Shown here piece by piece: positions 42,221-52,880 of a DNA stretch of 64,000 nucleotides. This DNA is from Cryoendolithus antarcticus. Taxonomy: Eukaryota > Ascomycota > Dothideomycetes > Cladosporiales > Cladosporiaceae. A program made the position numbers and the translations under genes. Within the stretch, counting starts at the first letter, position 1, and every line of letters starts with the position of its first letter. The stretch covers positions 1 to 64,000 of the forward strand of contig NAJO01000024.1 in assembly GCA_002077065.1 (NCBI GenBank). The letters run 5' to 3'. Below the pieces are notes generated by a model. That model did no database searches and was not told the DNA's origin. It was given only the letters and a program-made list of their open reading frames with translations.

Positions 42221-43528
42221 TCAATCAGATGTTGGGAAGATGCCAGTGTGCTCGAGCCAGGACCGCGCAAGACCGTCCGACAACGGCGCCTGGAGCTTGC
42301 CGCCCTGGCAGCGTGTCTCCAATCTGCCAGCTGTATGACAGCATATTCCGTACTTGCCGAACTCCGGATCATGAGCCCACGAAATCAGCTTGTCAAGAAG
42401 CCACTTGAAGCGGCCAAGCAAATCCACATTGTCAGTCTCCCACTGCTGGATATCGGCTCGGATGTCGCGGATACTGACGTTCTCTGGACTGAACAAGCCC
42501 CACTCGTGGAAGGCAAGGTTGAAATTGGGTATCTGCGCTAGCCAGAGGCGTGGGATGTGCCCAGCCACGTGATCGTCGTCTTTCTTGTGCATGCCGTGGG
42601 TCTTGAGATCGAAGATCTGGTGCTGAGAGATTCGATAAGCACCGCGGCGGACTTTGCGGCCTGCGATGTTGGACAGATCGCTCTCGGATGCAACACTCGC
42701 ATCTTCTTCACCGGCGAGCGTTTTCTCTCCCAGGAAGCCATCCGCTCCCGAAGGTACGACGAGCTTCATATCTGTGAAGTCTTGCGCTATGATGCGCTGG
42801 TGGGAAGTGGATCCTTCGACGCTAGAAGCATATTGCGTACAGTGTTCGGGGAAAGTGTGGCCTGCATGAACGGTCATCGTCAGTATCAGAGCTAACATCG
42901 TACACAACGACAAGATGCATACCATGACCATTAGCCCCGTATCCGCTCGGCCCGTAGGTCATCTCATCTGGAGCGTTCGCACGGCGCACGAAGAACACGG
43001 TTCTCCCGACCGCCTCGACTAGGAACCGGAATGTCTTCTCTTCGCCTCTCTTCTCCTCGCCCTTCAACAATCAAGTAAGATTGCCTAGTGTCTCCGAGCA
43101 AGCGACAATGTCGACTTGCCCAGTGTCAAGCCCTGGAGCTTGACCAAGGGCTGCAGCCACCGCGGGCTCCAGTGGGTGAGCTGGGTAATTGGCCGCATTT
43201 GTGTCTTTGAAATACTCGCCAGCATCTTGTGGAATCTGCGTTGCTCCTGTGAGCGGCTTCCAAAGTGCAGGGAGTCCTGTTTGCAGTCAGCATGGTACTG
43301 CCACAGCTACGGCTAACAACATGCCTGGCACGATGGGGGACCCGCCCAGTTGTACGATGCGAGAAGCTTGCAGTCGCTGATCTTGAGATTAACTTGAACA
43401 GCGCTCTCCTCATTGGCTAGATGCTCGATGTCGATCGCATGCAGCAGAATGCCCACTGGTGGAGGCAATCTATGACAGACTTGGGTCCCTTGACCGTGCC
43501 GTGCGGTTAGTCGATCGAGAGCGTCCAT
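42221..43528 (-). pseudogene. Broken fungal-specific gene (family often labelled 'geranylgeranyl pyrophosphate synthetase')
   Basis: I can trace a family common in filamentous fungi that databases often mislabel as a prenyl synthetase. From ATG 43528: VNLKISDCKLLASYNW; then, one base out of frame, GSPIVPG; a GC-AG intron (GCATGT..CTGACTGCAAACAG); LPALWKPLTGATQIPQDAGE and YPAHPLEPAVAAAL; DIVACSETLGNL; an in-frame TGA at 43075-43073; KTFRFLVEAVGRTVFFVRR; a GTATGC..GCAG intron; GHTFPEHCTQY, GSTSHQRIIAQDF; and IPRLWLAQIPNFNLAFHEWG to TGA at 42221. One frameshift in a GC-rich run and one nonsense codon make it a pseudogene, unless the assembly has errors. No prenyl synthase DDxxD motif is present. 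Confidence 0.6.
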
Positions 43529-44292
43529 GATGAACGTATTGGTGTCGATTTTGGAAGGAAGAGCAAGTTCTGCAGCGTGAGAAATCAGAATGATGGCAGG
43601 AACACCACAAGACTGGGAAGGGAATGACGAGCGCTTCCTCGCGTGGCCCTCAAACGGAGACAAGGAAGAGACACCGCATTTACCTGGATGACTGACGCAG
43701 GGGTCCTGGATTGCCAGGAGGGTGTCTACGATATATAGATTGACTGTTGATAGCCATAGCCTGTCCGACTGTTCGAACGATCCAGGTGGACTACCTCTCC
43801 CTTCAGACGATGTGTTGCGCAGAAGCTCATGCAATGTAAGGAGATTGCCAAAAATTCAAACAAGAGTCGCATAAGTCCGTTAGCGTCTGAGCCATGAGAC
43901 CATGTTCGAGAGGCAGGTAGCCGTCCAGTAGAGTGACCGGGGAGCTCGGGAACATGAGGCATGTTTGTGAAATCCCAGCAGCTCTTGTCTTGACTTCCCA
44001 GCTACAATCGTGATCGTACCCCGTCGCACGATGCCATGCGGTCATCGAGTCGTGTGTCCAGCTATGGCTGAGATGTTTCATGGCCGTACAAGATGCCTCG
44101 TAAAACCACGCAGTGGGCTGTGCTGTTGGAAGGATCGACAGGCAGTGAAGCTTCGCCCACCACACTTCAACACTTGAATGCTTCACAACATCACCTCCGA
44201 TGTCATGCGAACGAGCCAATGATGGTGGAAGTAATGTGAAAGCCTAGACATATTGATGATCAGGATATATATCGCGATGCCCGGTAGGTGAA
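43529..44292. other. Intergenic, nothing recognised
   Basis: Minus-strand frames remain open upstream of 43528 but do not resemble the family. No supported gene. Confidence 0.5.
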
Positions 44293-44898
44293 ATGTTCCT
44301 CGTTATCAGTCTCATCACCAATTTTCACTTCGATCGCCGCATCACCATAATACAGCTCGATCATCAAAAGCTCCACCACTACCATCTGAGTACTGCCGTT
44401 GCTAGCGACGCGTTGGTCACCATGGACATGCTCCGCCTCGCCTGGATGAGCTTCGAAAGCGCGAGCCTGGCAAGTGGCGGCATCGTAGATGAGACGAGGC
44501 GACGGCGAGGGGTTGACAACATCAGCCATCAAACACGACAAGACCGTCGCCATGAACGATCTCGCAGCAAGGATAGAGCACTCTCCAACTCTGCGGATCC
44601 CACATATTTGACTAGACCCATTTGGCCAGTCGAGCACCGGACAGCTACATCACTCTGTGGAGAAAGCCCACCTCCGCCATATGAGGCAACACCATTGCTT
44701 CAGACGCGAATGCCATATAACGATGCAAATAAAGCAATAGGTACTAGCTACCGTCATACCAGCGACGATTACGGTGGCAGCAGCGTGTCCCGCCCCGACA
44801 GTCAATCTGGCAAAACAACACACCGACCAAGGCGGAGACCACGTCACTTGGGCGGCCTTGGTCTTCTCGCTGGAGTCATGGGCCTGGGAGCTGGTTGA
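44293..44898 (+). CDS. Hypothetical protein with a PPPPY motif
   Basis: An open frame of 201 residues from ATG 44293. Its first 80 residues are unconvincing. The second half looks protein-like: Arg/Ser-rich (RHERSRSKDRALSN), then GESPPPPYEATPLLQTR, whose PPPPY is a WW-domain ligand of the type used by Rsp5/Nedd4 adaptors, and a short hydrophobic end after an Arg-rich patch (RPRRRPRHLGGLGLLAGVMG). It may be the last exon of a spliced gene. A minus-strand ORF overlaps, so coding status is uncertain. Confidence 0.3.
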   Translation: MFLVISLITNFHFDRRITIIQLDHQKLHHYHLSTAVASDALVTMDMLRLAWMSFESASLASGGIVDETRRRRGVDNISHQTRQDRRHERSRSKDRALSNSADPTYLTRPIWPVEHRTATSLCGESPPPPYEATPLLQTRMPYNDANKAIGTSYRHTSDDYGGSSVSRPDSQSGKTTHRPRRRPRHLGGLGLLAGVMGLGAG

Positions 44899-45296
44899 GC
44901 GGTTGCGAGATCCTATGACCTTTACTAAGCGTCTGCCACGGCATGGCACGGTATGAGTCCGCCCTCACCACATTTGAAAGACCGCCGAATCTGAAGCACG
45001 ACTCGAGAGGCCGCTTGTGACACGATGATAAACATCTACAGAGGAAAGTAAGCAGCCTATGGCAAGAAGGAAAGCTCCGACGTGCACAGGGCGCAGTCGA
45101 GAAAGTAAATGCCTAAGGCAGCCGAGGCAGCTGCAGTTCCAGGGCTGACCGAGACAGGGGTGCTCGCGCCACTGCACTGCCTCTTCCTTCGCAAAGGTAC
45201 AAGATAGGGTTCATATGCTTGAGCAGCAGCAGCGAGTCGCGGATTCTCGTCGGGGTGTATACGAGACAAAGCGACAGACTTGCGACTCTGTCACAA
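44899..45296. other. Intergenic, nothing recognised
   Basis: No coding evidence. Confidence 0.5.
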
Positions 45297-45754
45297 ATGG
45301 CTTCTAGGCCATGCTCCCACGGTGCCAATGCCGCCGACATCGAGAAACTGTACGCACTTCATCACACTCAGTCTCTTCACTCCTCACTAACTTCCGTCAC
45401 AGCGCCTCGCCATCATACGAAGCACTTAACCCGGTCGCTCCAGCGCCAGCACCTATACCAGCTCCAGCGCAAGTCCAAATCAACTGCTGCAATCACACCA
45501 TCAAGTCCGCAGAGCCCCCCAACAGCGAGACCGAGCAAGCGCCATGCGTGACTTGCGGCGAACCAAAAATCACAAGCTCGTCAGGTGCAGTCAGCGTCTG
45601 GATGACCTGGTCCGTCACAACCGGCTTGCTGATCTGGCTTTTGGTTTTGCTGTACAATACGAAAGAAGCAATCGACGGTCAGCCGGGCAAGATCAGTGTA
45701 GTGACTACGACGCAATTTGTGGCGATGCCGACTGGGACGTCGGTGCCTGGCTGA
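45297..45754 (+). CDS. Small single-span membrane protein, hypothetical
   Basis: Two exons (45297-45349, 45403-45754) joined across a 53 nt intron (GTACGC..CTCACTAAC..GTCACAG) give 134 residues. It starts MASRPCSHGANAADIEKL, has a Pro/Ala repeat (NPVAPAPAPIPAPAQVQ), a Cys cluster (INCCNH and PCVTCGEP), one strong membrane span (TWSVTTGLLIWLLVLLY) and a Thr/Val tail (SVVTTTQFVAMP). The unspliced frame also has an ATG at 45311 that would give a basic N-terminus. No family recognised. Confidence 0.5.
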
Positions 45755-45799
45755 TCGAGGGTAGCTTTGGTGGTGGGAGTGCATAGTAATCGGAAGTGT

Positions 45800-46099
45800 C
45801 TATGATGGAGTGCAACCTCCAGACATCGCGGCCCCTCCCGTTGACAGACATCCTCCTGTGGACATATTGGACGTCGAGACCATACCACCGCCCATGCTCA
45901 TCTCTCTTACCGCACCCGTACCAGCTTCCACGCCCATGGCTTTTGTCATACCCATGCCGCTGTCCATTGCTAGAGGACCACTTTCCGTAGCTAAGTCCTG
46001 ATGCACAGCCACGTACCTTCTCGTCGTTGTTGTGGTGGTGGTCTCCGTACTGTGAGTGGAGCGCGAGCCGGAGGAAGTACTACCCAACGAATTCTCCAT
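45800..46099 (-). CDS. Small Gly/Met/Thr-rich hypothetical protein
   Basis: A 99-residue open frame from ATG 46099 to 45800. It contains a run of seven Thr and a repetitive Gly/Met/Ser C-terminus (SMGGGMVSTSNMSTGG). No domain, signal peptide or membrane segment. Repetitive codons may keep this frame open by chance. It converges on the small membrane protein gene 45 bp away. Confidence 0.3.
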   Translation of the reverse strand: MENSLGSTSSGSRSTHSTETTTTTTTRRYVAVHQDLATESGPLAMDSGMGMTKAMGVEAGTGAVREMSMGGGMVSTSNMSTGGCLSTGGAAMSGGCTPS

Positions 46100-46595
46100 G
46101 GTCTTGTCTGTGCAACTCTTCTTGTTGACGGTTGAAATTCTTTGTATTAACTGGTTGAGGATGCTTTCGTTTAGATATCCGGCAAGGAGCTGGTGCGGAA
46201 ACGCAGGAGTTCAGAGGTGAAATGAAAGTGGCGAACAAGCGATCAAGAAATGCGCAGGTATAAAGGGCCGATGTAGAGCTCTACGATGGCAGCGACTGCG
46301 GGAACAGGCAGTAGACCATGAGGTGAGACTGCATGAGTAACTATGTGACTTTAGTCACTGTATCCGCAAACACTGGAGGCAGATCTGTTCCCACTCACAT
46401 CGAGATGAAATCTGCGGGAGTCTTAATGCGATCGCATTGGCAAACGTACGCCATTCGACTCGGTGCACTTTTGCATTATTTGCACTTGCGTTGAAGCTCT
46501 ACCGCAGTGCGGGCTCGATACCAGGGCAGCAGCGTTAGGCTTACGTTCCTCGCGCTCTGTAAGGGCGATTTCGCGGTAGAATCGGAGTCACACTT
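46100..46595. other. Intergenic, nothing recognised
   Basis: Upstream of the small ORF and downstream of ureF. No coding evidence. Confidence 0.5.
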
Positions 46596-47402
46596 TCAAG
46601 AATTGAAAATGCGCGAATACAGCAGCTCATGTCTACCCATCCACACGTCCATAGTAGGCACACTCACTGCTGCATCTTCAGCCTTGACTGTTCCGTAGCG
46701 GTCGATGAGGATCTTGATATGGGCTTGCAAAGATTCACTGGCCAGAACACTTTGGGATTGGTAAGGTCCTAGGACACTGGCTCTGACAGCAGCCGAAAGG
46801 ATGGCCTTAGCGTGGTTTAACAGGAACAGGTAGCCGGTCTGTTCGATCGGGAGACCCATTGCAGCCGCGACTGCGCCGAACAGAGGTGGCAAATGGCCAT
46901 TGTAGCTACTCAAAGACGCGGTGCCGGGTTTGGTAGACTTGACCAGCAAGGCACAATCAGACACCGCAGCTGAAAGACTCCGAGCTTGGTCTGTAGGTGC
47001 TGTGGAGCTTGACAGTGCTCGTTCCCAAATCGCCAGCAAGGCCTTGCCTTGGCTGATACTCGCTCGGCGCGCGACAGTGCAGGGTGTGGACGCGTCAAAA
47101 TCATTGTCCAGATCAAGCAAGACCTGCTTTACAGCGGCATCACCGCCAGAGCGAGCTGCAGTCGTCACGTACGGCAAAGCAGTACTGGCAAGATTCTCCA
47201 GTGACTGCTCCAAGAAAGCGTGGAAGTACTCAATGTCTTGCACCGCGCCATTGGGAGGGCCTGAGGCTCGATGAGTGCCAGTCTTGGTCTTCCGGTGGGC
47301 TAGGAAGGACTCTAGTCCACTGCTGAACGCAAAGGAGCCAAGTGGAAGAGCCGAGTCGGACAGCAAGAGCAGTGCATGTAGCGCTGTAGTCGATTGCGCC
47401 AT
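46596..47402 (-). CDS. ureF: Urease accessory protein UreF
   Basis: A 268-residue single-exon protein from ATG 47402; the frame is open upstream only to a TTG at 47501. The start MAQSTTALHALLLLSDSALP leads into LGSFAFSSGLESFLAHRK, the classic UreF signature (LxLSDSxLPxGxFxxSxGLE). Further conserved segments are FHAFLEQSLENLA, SISQGKALLAIWERAL, HLPPLFGAVAAAMGLP and HAKAILSAAVRASVLGPYQS. The C-terminus ends MGRHELLYSRIFNS; UreF orthologues share the HExLYSRLFxS ending. It acts with UreD and UreG in inserting nickel into urease. It shares a short divergent promoter with RPA49. Confidence 0.95.
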   Translation of the reverse strand: MAQSTTALHALLLLSDSALPLGSFAFSSGLESFLAHRKTKTGTHRASGPPNGAVQDIEYFHAFLEQSLENLASTALPYVTTAARSGGDAAVKQVLLDLDNDFDASTPCTVARRASISQGKALLAIWERALSSSTAPTDQARSLSAAVSDCALLVKSTKPGTASLSSYNGHLPPLFGAVAAAMGLPIEQTGYLFLLNHAKAILSAAVRASVLGPYQSQSVLASESLQAHIKILIDRYGTVKAEDAAVSVPTMDVWMGRHELLYSRIFNS

Positions 47403-47563
47403 GTTGGAAGCTGGAGAGGAGGAACAGGACTTCGGATCAACAAGGTACGGGGTCGGCTGCCTTATGTAAGCAGAAATCGTGAATTCGACTTTCACATGCA
47501 AGAGATTATTGACGCATTGGGAACTGCGATCAGGTTCACGAATTGACGAAGGACTTGCTCAAG
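47403..47563. promoter_or_regulatory. Divergent promoter ureF / RPA49
   Basis: Only 161 bp lie between outward-facing start codons, so both promoters must overlap. No specific site recognised. Confidence 0.6.
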
Positions 47564-48826
47564 ATGACTCAGACGGTGGAAAAGAAGCGCAAGAGGCAGA
47601 GTAATGCGGTGCAGACACCCAGCAAGAAGGTCGACACTGGCATCCTCAAAGTCACCCATTCTTCCACCACCGACCCTAATGCAAGACCGATCATAGCGAC
47701 GACACCTGGCTGCACAGCGCCCTCAATCCCGTTCGAGGCCTACCGGAACGATTCCTCGATTCTCCTCCACTCCACCAAACACCCTCGCCTAGACTACACC
47801 GCGCTCCCGACCCCAGCGAAATCCCCTCTGACCCACTACATCGCCGTCTACGACCCCACGACTCAGACCCTGGACTTCACGCCAGCTCAACATACCACAC
47901 TACGCAGTACCCTCCGCTCCGAGACCCAGCAAGTTGAGAACAGCAATCGCGAGCGCACAATTGGCAAACAGCGTGAGATCCTAGGCGAGACATTCGGCAC
48001 GAAGAAAGCCAAGAAGGCGATCGCTAGCAAGACCGTGAACGCTATCACCAAAGGCGGCAATGCACAGGGCAAACCGAATGATGTCGAGACCGCCATTCTC
48101 GGCTCCGTAGCAGAGAAAGCAGCGCACATCAAAACCGAGGAGGAAGAAGCCGAAGCCGCACTCGCTGCAAAGCCAATACCCATGCCCAACCTCAAAGCAG
48201 AGCGAGTAGAAGACGTCTACGCCCTAGACATCCTCATCCCACCATCCGACCAACGACTAGTGCAAATAAAAGATTGGCAAGACAACGCCCTAGCCGACAT
48301 ACCAATGGACTTCAGCAACCGCATGACCGCCTTCCGCGTCTCCGAGATCGCAAAAGCAGGCGAGTACACAAAGCTGAAAGCACTGGGCTACTTGAATGCT
48401 CTACTTGAATTCCACGAAGCTCTCGCACCAGCCGGACGAGGAGGCAAAAAGGTGCCAAAGAAAGAAGTCCTCGTGAAGAAAATGTCCACCTACCCCGAAA
48501 CGCTCATCGACTCCGTGCGCCGCCGCTTCACACCTGGAAACGAGCTGAACAAATTCCAGCAAGACTATCTTTACACTCACATTTGCGCGCTGGCACTGTA
48601 TGTCGACAATTTCACCGTGGAAATGAGTAATCTGAAGGACGATTTGAAGCTGGAGAACAAGCAGCTGGCACAGTACTTTTCGGAGCTGGGGTGTAGAGTC
48701 AGTCCGCCGACGGAGAAGGAGAGGGAGGTGTGGAAGATGACGAAGGCGATGGCGAGCGCGACGAAGGTGGCGAAGTTGAAGTTGCCGTTGGAGTTTCCAA
48801 GGGCGAGGGCGGGGAGACGGAGGTAG
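47564..48826 (+). CDS. RPA49: RNA polymerase I subunit RPA49 (A49/PAF53)
   Basis: A 420-residue single-exon protein from ATG 47564 (an in-frame TTG upstream is ignored). After a basic start (KKRKRQSNAVQTPSKK) comes the dimerisation domain (SSILLHSTKHPRLDYTA, then HYIAVYDPTTQTLDFTPAQH). A linker with LGETFGTKKAKKAI follows, and the C-terminal tandem winged-helix region is at about 230-400: DIPMDFSNRMTAFRV, YLNALLEFHEA, TLIDSVRRRF, DYLYTHICALALYVDNFTVE and LGCRVSPPTEKE. It helps Pol I initiation and elongation. All landmarks are in order. Confidence 0.92.
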   Translation: MTQTVEKKRKRQSNAVQTPSKKVDTGILKVTHSSTTDPNARPIIATTPGCTAPSIPFEAYRNDSSILLHSTKHPRLDYTALPTPAKSPLTHYIAVYDPTTQTLDFTPAQHTTLRSTLRSETQQVENSNRERTIGKQREILGETFGTKKAKKAIASKTVNAITKGGNAQGKPNDVETAILGSVAEKAAHIKTEEEEAEAALAAKPIPMPNLKAERVEDVYALDILIPPSDQRLVQIKDWQDNALADIPMDFSNRMTAFRVSEIAKAGEYTKLKALGYLNALLEFHEALAPAGRGGKKVPKKEVLVKKMSTYPETLIDSVRRRFTPGNELNKFQQDYLYTHICALALYVDNFTVEMSNLKDDLKLENKQLAQYFSELGCRVSPPTEKEREVWKMTKAMASATKVAKLKLPLEFPRARAGRRR

Positions 48827-49227
48827 ATTTGAAACGTAGTGAAGACGAGATAGTGACGATGATCTGCTCGAAAGCCATTCACCCTATTACTCTTGTCCGT
48901 CCTGCGCCAAGCTAGTCTGCGGTACGGTCGGTCTCTCATTTCAAGGCGGCACAGCCGTGCGCGGCCGGTGAGCCAGCATGTCGTACACTGTTCATGTAAC
49001 CACATTTGCTGCAGCTCATTTCCCACATGGGCGGCTGGCCTGAGCATCGACGAGCCGTCCGTGGTACTGACGATGCAGCTATCGTCGAGTCATCTCACAG
49101 GAGCTTTCTCGCAAGGCTCTCCTACGTAGCACATTACGAGGGCTCAGCATCTGAGCGAGCAGCCATGCAGCTCTACAGTCACCTTCGCAGACTGTTGAAC
49201 ACATCGTAAGGCAGCTACTCAGCTCTT
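48827..49227. other. Convergent intergenic region
   Basis: Between RPA49 and BET5 3' ends; nothing recognised. Confidence 0.55.
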
Positions 49228-49868
49228 TCAAGCCGGCTGTGGCGGGAATATCGATGCCTACAAAATAGTGAGCTGACATTGTAGCAGCCACGACGAACGT
49301 AATCACTTACGATGAACCCCTCCAAACCCCCCTCGAACATCTCATTCGCCACTCCCACACCGCCTGGATGCTCCGCCGGCGCCATGGGACTCTTCACCAC
49401 AAACTCAACATACAGCGTAGCCCAGATCTGGTGCAGCACAGTCCGCATACTCCCCACGCGCGTGTCGGTCAGCATAATAAACTTCAGCTGCGTGGGCGTC
49501 TCGTAGTAATGCAGCTTGTACTCATTCGTGCGGTACGATAAGAACTGATCATCTTCGCCACCGAGTTGCCGGACCATGCGGCGAAGCGAAAAAATGGTGC
49601 CGAAAATCAATTTCGCGTCGTCGGATTCCGACAGGGCTTTGCGGGCTGTTGGCGGGAGAGAAGACTTGGTCAAGGAGGTGGCGGCTGCATGTGGTCGCAA
49701 GGGTTGAGCAGAGTTGAAGCGCTTGGTGTAGATGCACTCGGCTGTGACAACTTTATTAGCGATGTGCCTTGGTTGTTGGAAGCGTAGACGTCGATCTCGG
49801 CGCTGCCGAAGTGGCGAGAACTTACTGTGCCTGTCGAAGATGTAGAAGGAATAAACAGACCCTGCCAT
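49228..49868 (-). CDS. BET5: TRAPP complex subunit BET5 (TRAPPC1)
   Basis: Three exons, 49868-49826, 49741-49311 and 49257-49228, with 84 and 53 nt introns, encode 167 residues. The start MAGSVYSFYIFDRH and TECIYTKRFNS (junction residue Thr) match TRAPPC1. Then come ESDDAKLIFGTIFSLRRMVR, FLSYRTNEYKLHYYETPTQL, KFIMLTDTRVGSMRTVL, IWATLYVEFVVKSPM and the end segment EGGLEGFI spliced to ASIFPPQPA. It is a longin-fold core subunit of TRAPP, the GEF for Ypt1/Rab1 in ER-Golgi traffic. The last exon carries only 9 residues. It is slightly longer than yeast BET5. Confidence 0.93.
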
Positions 49869-50294
49869 TGTGCTTGTTTTACACTGGTCAGAGGATTCAA
49901 GACACCCAAGCTGATACGATGAGGTCGGATATGAGCTTCATGCAAGTAGAACGTAGTCTTCCGGAGTCGGTGCCGCGTGCCGGTGTTATAGGCTCTGCTG
50001 CCAGGGATGTCGTTGGTTGACGTTGGCCCCAAGGCGGTACAAGGCAATTCGCTTACTGCAGGCGTAGCCCGTCCCCGCAGAAACTATGGGCTAGTCGAGA
50101 ACAATGGTCGTTGCACCTCACCTTGCGATTGATAGCGACAGCCCGGCGGACACGTGCGATTGCGGGATAGATCAAAGGAGATAGGCGTGCTTTCGATTGT
50201 GTAATATACTTTGGCCCTCAGGACTTCTCTCCGTCTGGTCTCACTTCATCCCCAATGCACCACAGAGAACTCGAGACTGCCGATCGCAACGGCC
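49869..50294. promoter_or_regulatory. Divergent promoter BET5 / CaMKK-like kinase
   Basis: 426 bp between outward-facing start codons. No specific site recognised. Confidence 0.5.
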
Positions 50295-52880
50295 ATGGCT
50301 GACCAGGCTGACCCCACCCCTCCATCATCAAATGCGCAACATCAAGAGCGACCACACCCGGTGTCAGCACCCCAGAGTGAGATCGCAGCTCACGGCATAC
50401 TCGAGACACCCTCCCATGGCATTGAAATAAACTTCCCTCCCACAGCCGCAGGAGCTGGCGAACAGAGCGGCCGACGAGATGGCAGTCCTCAATACGTTAG
50501 GCATATGTCCATGCCAACATATGCTAGCCCAATACGGCACCATCGACGTACACCCTCGAGGACGAAGAAGGTGAAGGAGACACTCAATGCTCGGAGTCAC
50601 TACGGCAGCAGAGATGGTGACGATGATGACGGGAGGAATGTGCACAGGATCAATCAGTACGAGATCAAGGAGGAGATCGGGCGCGGTAGCTTCGGTGCGG
50701 TATACCGCGCAATAGACCAGTATGGCGTTGAATATGTAAGTCCATCGTTGGCTTATTCTACAAAGGTTACGTGGGTCAGGTGCTGATCGTACTCGATCAC
50801 AAGGCTGTCAAAGAGTTCTCCAAGTCTCGACTGCGAAAGCGAGCGAACTCGAACCTCCTTCGCCAAGGACCTAATGGGAAGCAACGTCGACCCGGTCATC
50901 TAGCCGCCGGTGCAGGCTTCAATGCGCCCCTGCATCGGAGGACATCTGAGGATCGCAAGAGTGAAGTCGATAGCAACAACTCTCTCAACCTGATCAAGGA
51001 AGAGATAGCTATCATGAAGAAGCTAAGCCACGACAACCTGGTCGCCTTACACGAAGTACTGGACGATCCCGATGAAGACTCTCTCTACATGATCATGGAC
51101 ATGTGCAAGAAAGGCGTCGTCATGAAAGTCGGCCTAGGCGAGCGAGCAGAGCCGTACGACGAGGAAGTCTGCAGGTGTTGGTTCCGCGATATGATTCTGG
51201 GGATCGAGTATCTCCATGCGCAAGGAGTGGTGCATCGAGACATCAAGCCCGACAATTGCTTGATCACTGACGGTGATGTGCTCAAGATTGTGGACTTCGG
51301 CGTAAGTGAGATGTTCGAGAAGCAGAGTGATATGGCGACTGCAAAGAGTGCTGGGAGTCCGGCGTTCATGCCTCCGGAGCTTTGCGTGGCGAAGCACGGT
51401 GAGGTCAGTGGTCGTGCTGCGGATGTGTGGAGTATGGGCGTCACGTTATACTGTTTGCGATATGGGCACATCCCTTTCGAGAAGGACAACATGCTGGAGC
51501 TTTACGATAGCATACGAGACGATGCGCTTGTGATCGAGGACGAACAAGACAAGACGTTCGAGGATCTGATTAGGCGGCTGCTGGAGAAGGACTCGAAGAA
51601 AAGGATTACGATCGAGGAGATGAGGGTGTGTAGTCTGTTGCCAGAGATGTTGGTTCAGCACTAATTGACTGCAGGAACACGATTGGATTACGAAGAACGG
51701 CGAAGATCCCCTTCTCTCAGCAGAAGAGAACTGCGCAGATCTGGTTGAGCCTCCTACGCAGATCGAGATGAACCATGCGATCACCGGAAACATGGGCAAT
51801 CTCATGAGCATCATGCGAGCAGTGAAACGCTTCAAAGCACTGCTATCACGCAAACGACCGCATATCCTGGATGGCATGTTCGGACGTGACTCGCGTATCG
51901 TACAGCCGCCTCACACTTTACGCCCACGAGAACAAGGCGCCGCGGCAATATCCCGCAGTTCAGACGCCCATGATCGTAAGCCGATGGAGCGCGGGTTGAC
52001 AGTGGAGGGATTGCATCGGGATGTGCCAATCAATGACGATATGGAGAAGCTGCCGAAGGGCATGGATCACTTGGTAAAGGTAGCATCGCCGCCGGACGAG
52101 GCATTGCAACGAAAGCAAAGCGAGGGACCGTCCACATTTGACAAGAACAGCCGCCCCGACGACCGGCCTGAGACCACCCCCTCGGATCACCGATTTACGC
52201 CCAAATCAAAAGTCTCACGAGCCATGACCTTCCCCGCCGAAAACGACACTGCAAAAGGTCACGCCCACAACCCCCTCCTCGACACAGCTTTCCTGAACAT
52301 CGGCCTAGACCCAGAAGATCCGGATCTCCACGGCTCGCCCGATCATCCTGTCGTCGCCGAGAGCCCGCCCGCTGTGGATATGAACATCTACGAGCAGGCG
52401 TACCAGGACGAAATGAAGCGAATTGCTGAGGCGCGAGGCGAAAAGCCGGCTATGTTCCTAAATCGGCGTGTGGAACATCGAGAGGATCTGAAGAACCATG
52501 CAGTCATTCTAGATCATCCTATCAAGGCTGCGGGGAAAATTGCGGAGAGGATGGGGTTGACTGGCAAGGCTGGAGGTGGCGGTTTCGCGAAGTTGATCAG
52601 GCAGGCGAAGGAGAGGCAGGATGCTGGAAAAGAAGTCGCGGAGAATGACGGTGGCGAGGAAGCTGCTGAAGGGGAGCAGGACGATGCCGCGGCCCTGGCG
52701 GATCCAGCGAAATTACCTGCAGAAGAAGACGAGATCAGAGACCACGTCCGGGATGAGCTTCCTGATAGGACTGCACGACAGCAACAGCCTGTCGAGGGTT
52801 TGCGTGGGAGCATGGCGCTCGATATGCCGGGTGCATTTCCCAAAACGCCCGACGCAGGCGCATCGAAGCGGCTAGGCTGA
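50295..52880 (+). CDS. CaMKK/Ssp1-type protein kinase
   Basis: Three exons (50295-50735, 50804-51625, 51675-52880) encode 822 residues. The glycine loop EIGRGSFGAV (about 127-136) is in exon 1 and the catalytic Lys in AVKEFSKSRLRKR (about 150) starts exon 2. Then come EIAIMKKLSHDNLVALHEVL, HRDIKPDN (about 292), DFGVSEMF (about 311), SPAFMPPEL and DVWSMGVTLYC. An insert after the Lys (NGKQRRPGHL to NSLNLIKEE) and KSAGSPAFMPPE are typical of the CaMKK/Ssp1/Sak1 class that activates AMPK and other kinases. The C-terminal 400 residues are regulatory (MGNLMSIMRAVKRFKALL may be a calmodulin-type helix). Exon junctions restore EY-AVKEFSK and EEMR-EHDWIT. Confidence 0.92.

Noticed and set aside
42133..42372. 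Minus-strand ORF at the 3' end of the broken gene
   Set aside because: Out of frame with the family match and without similarity.
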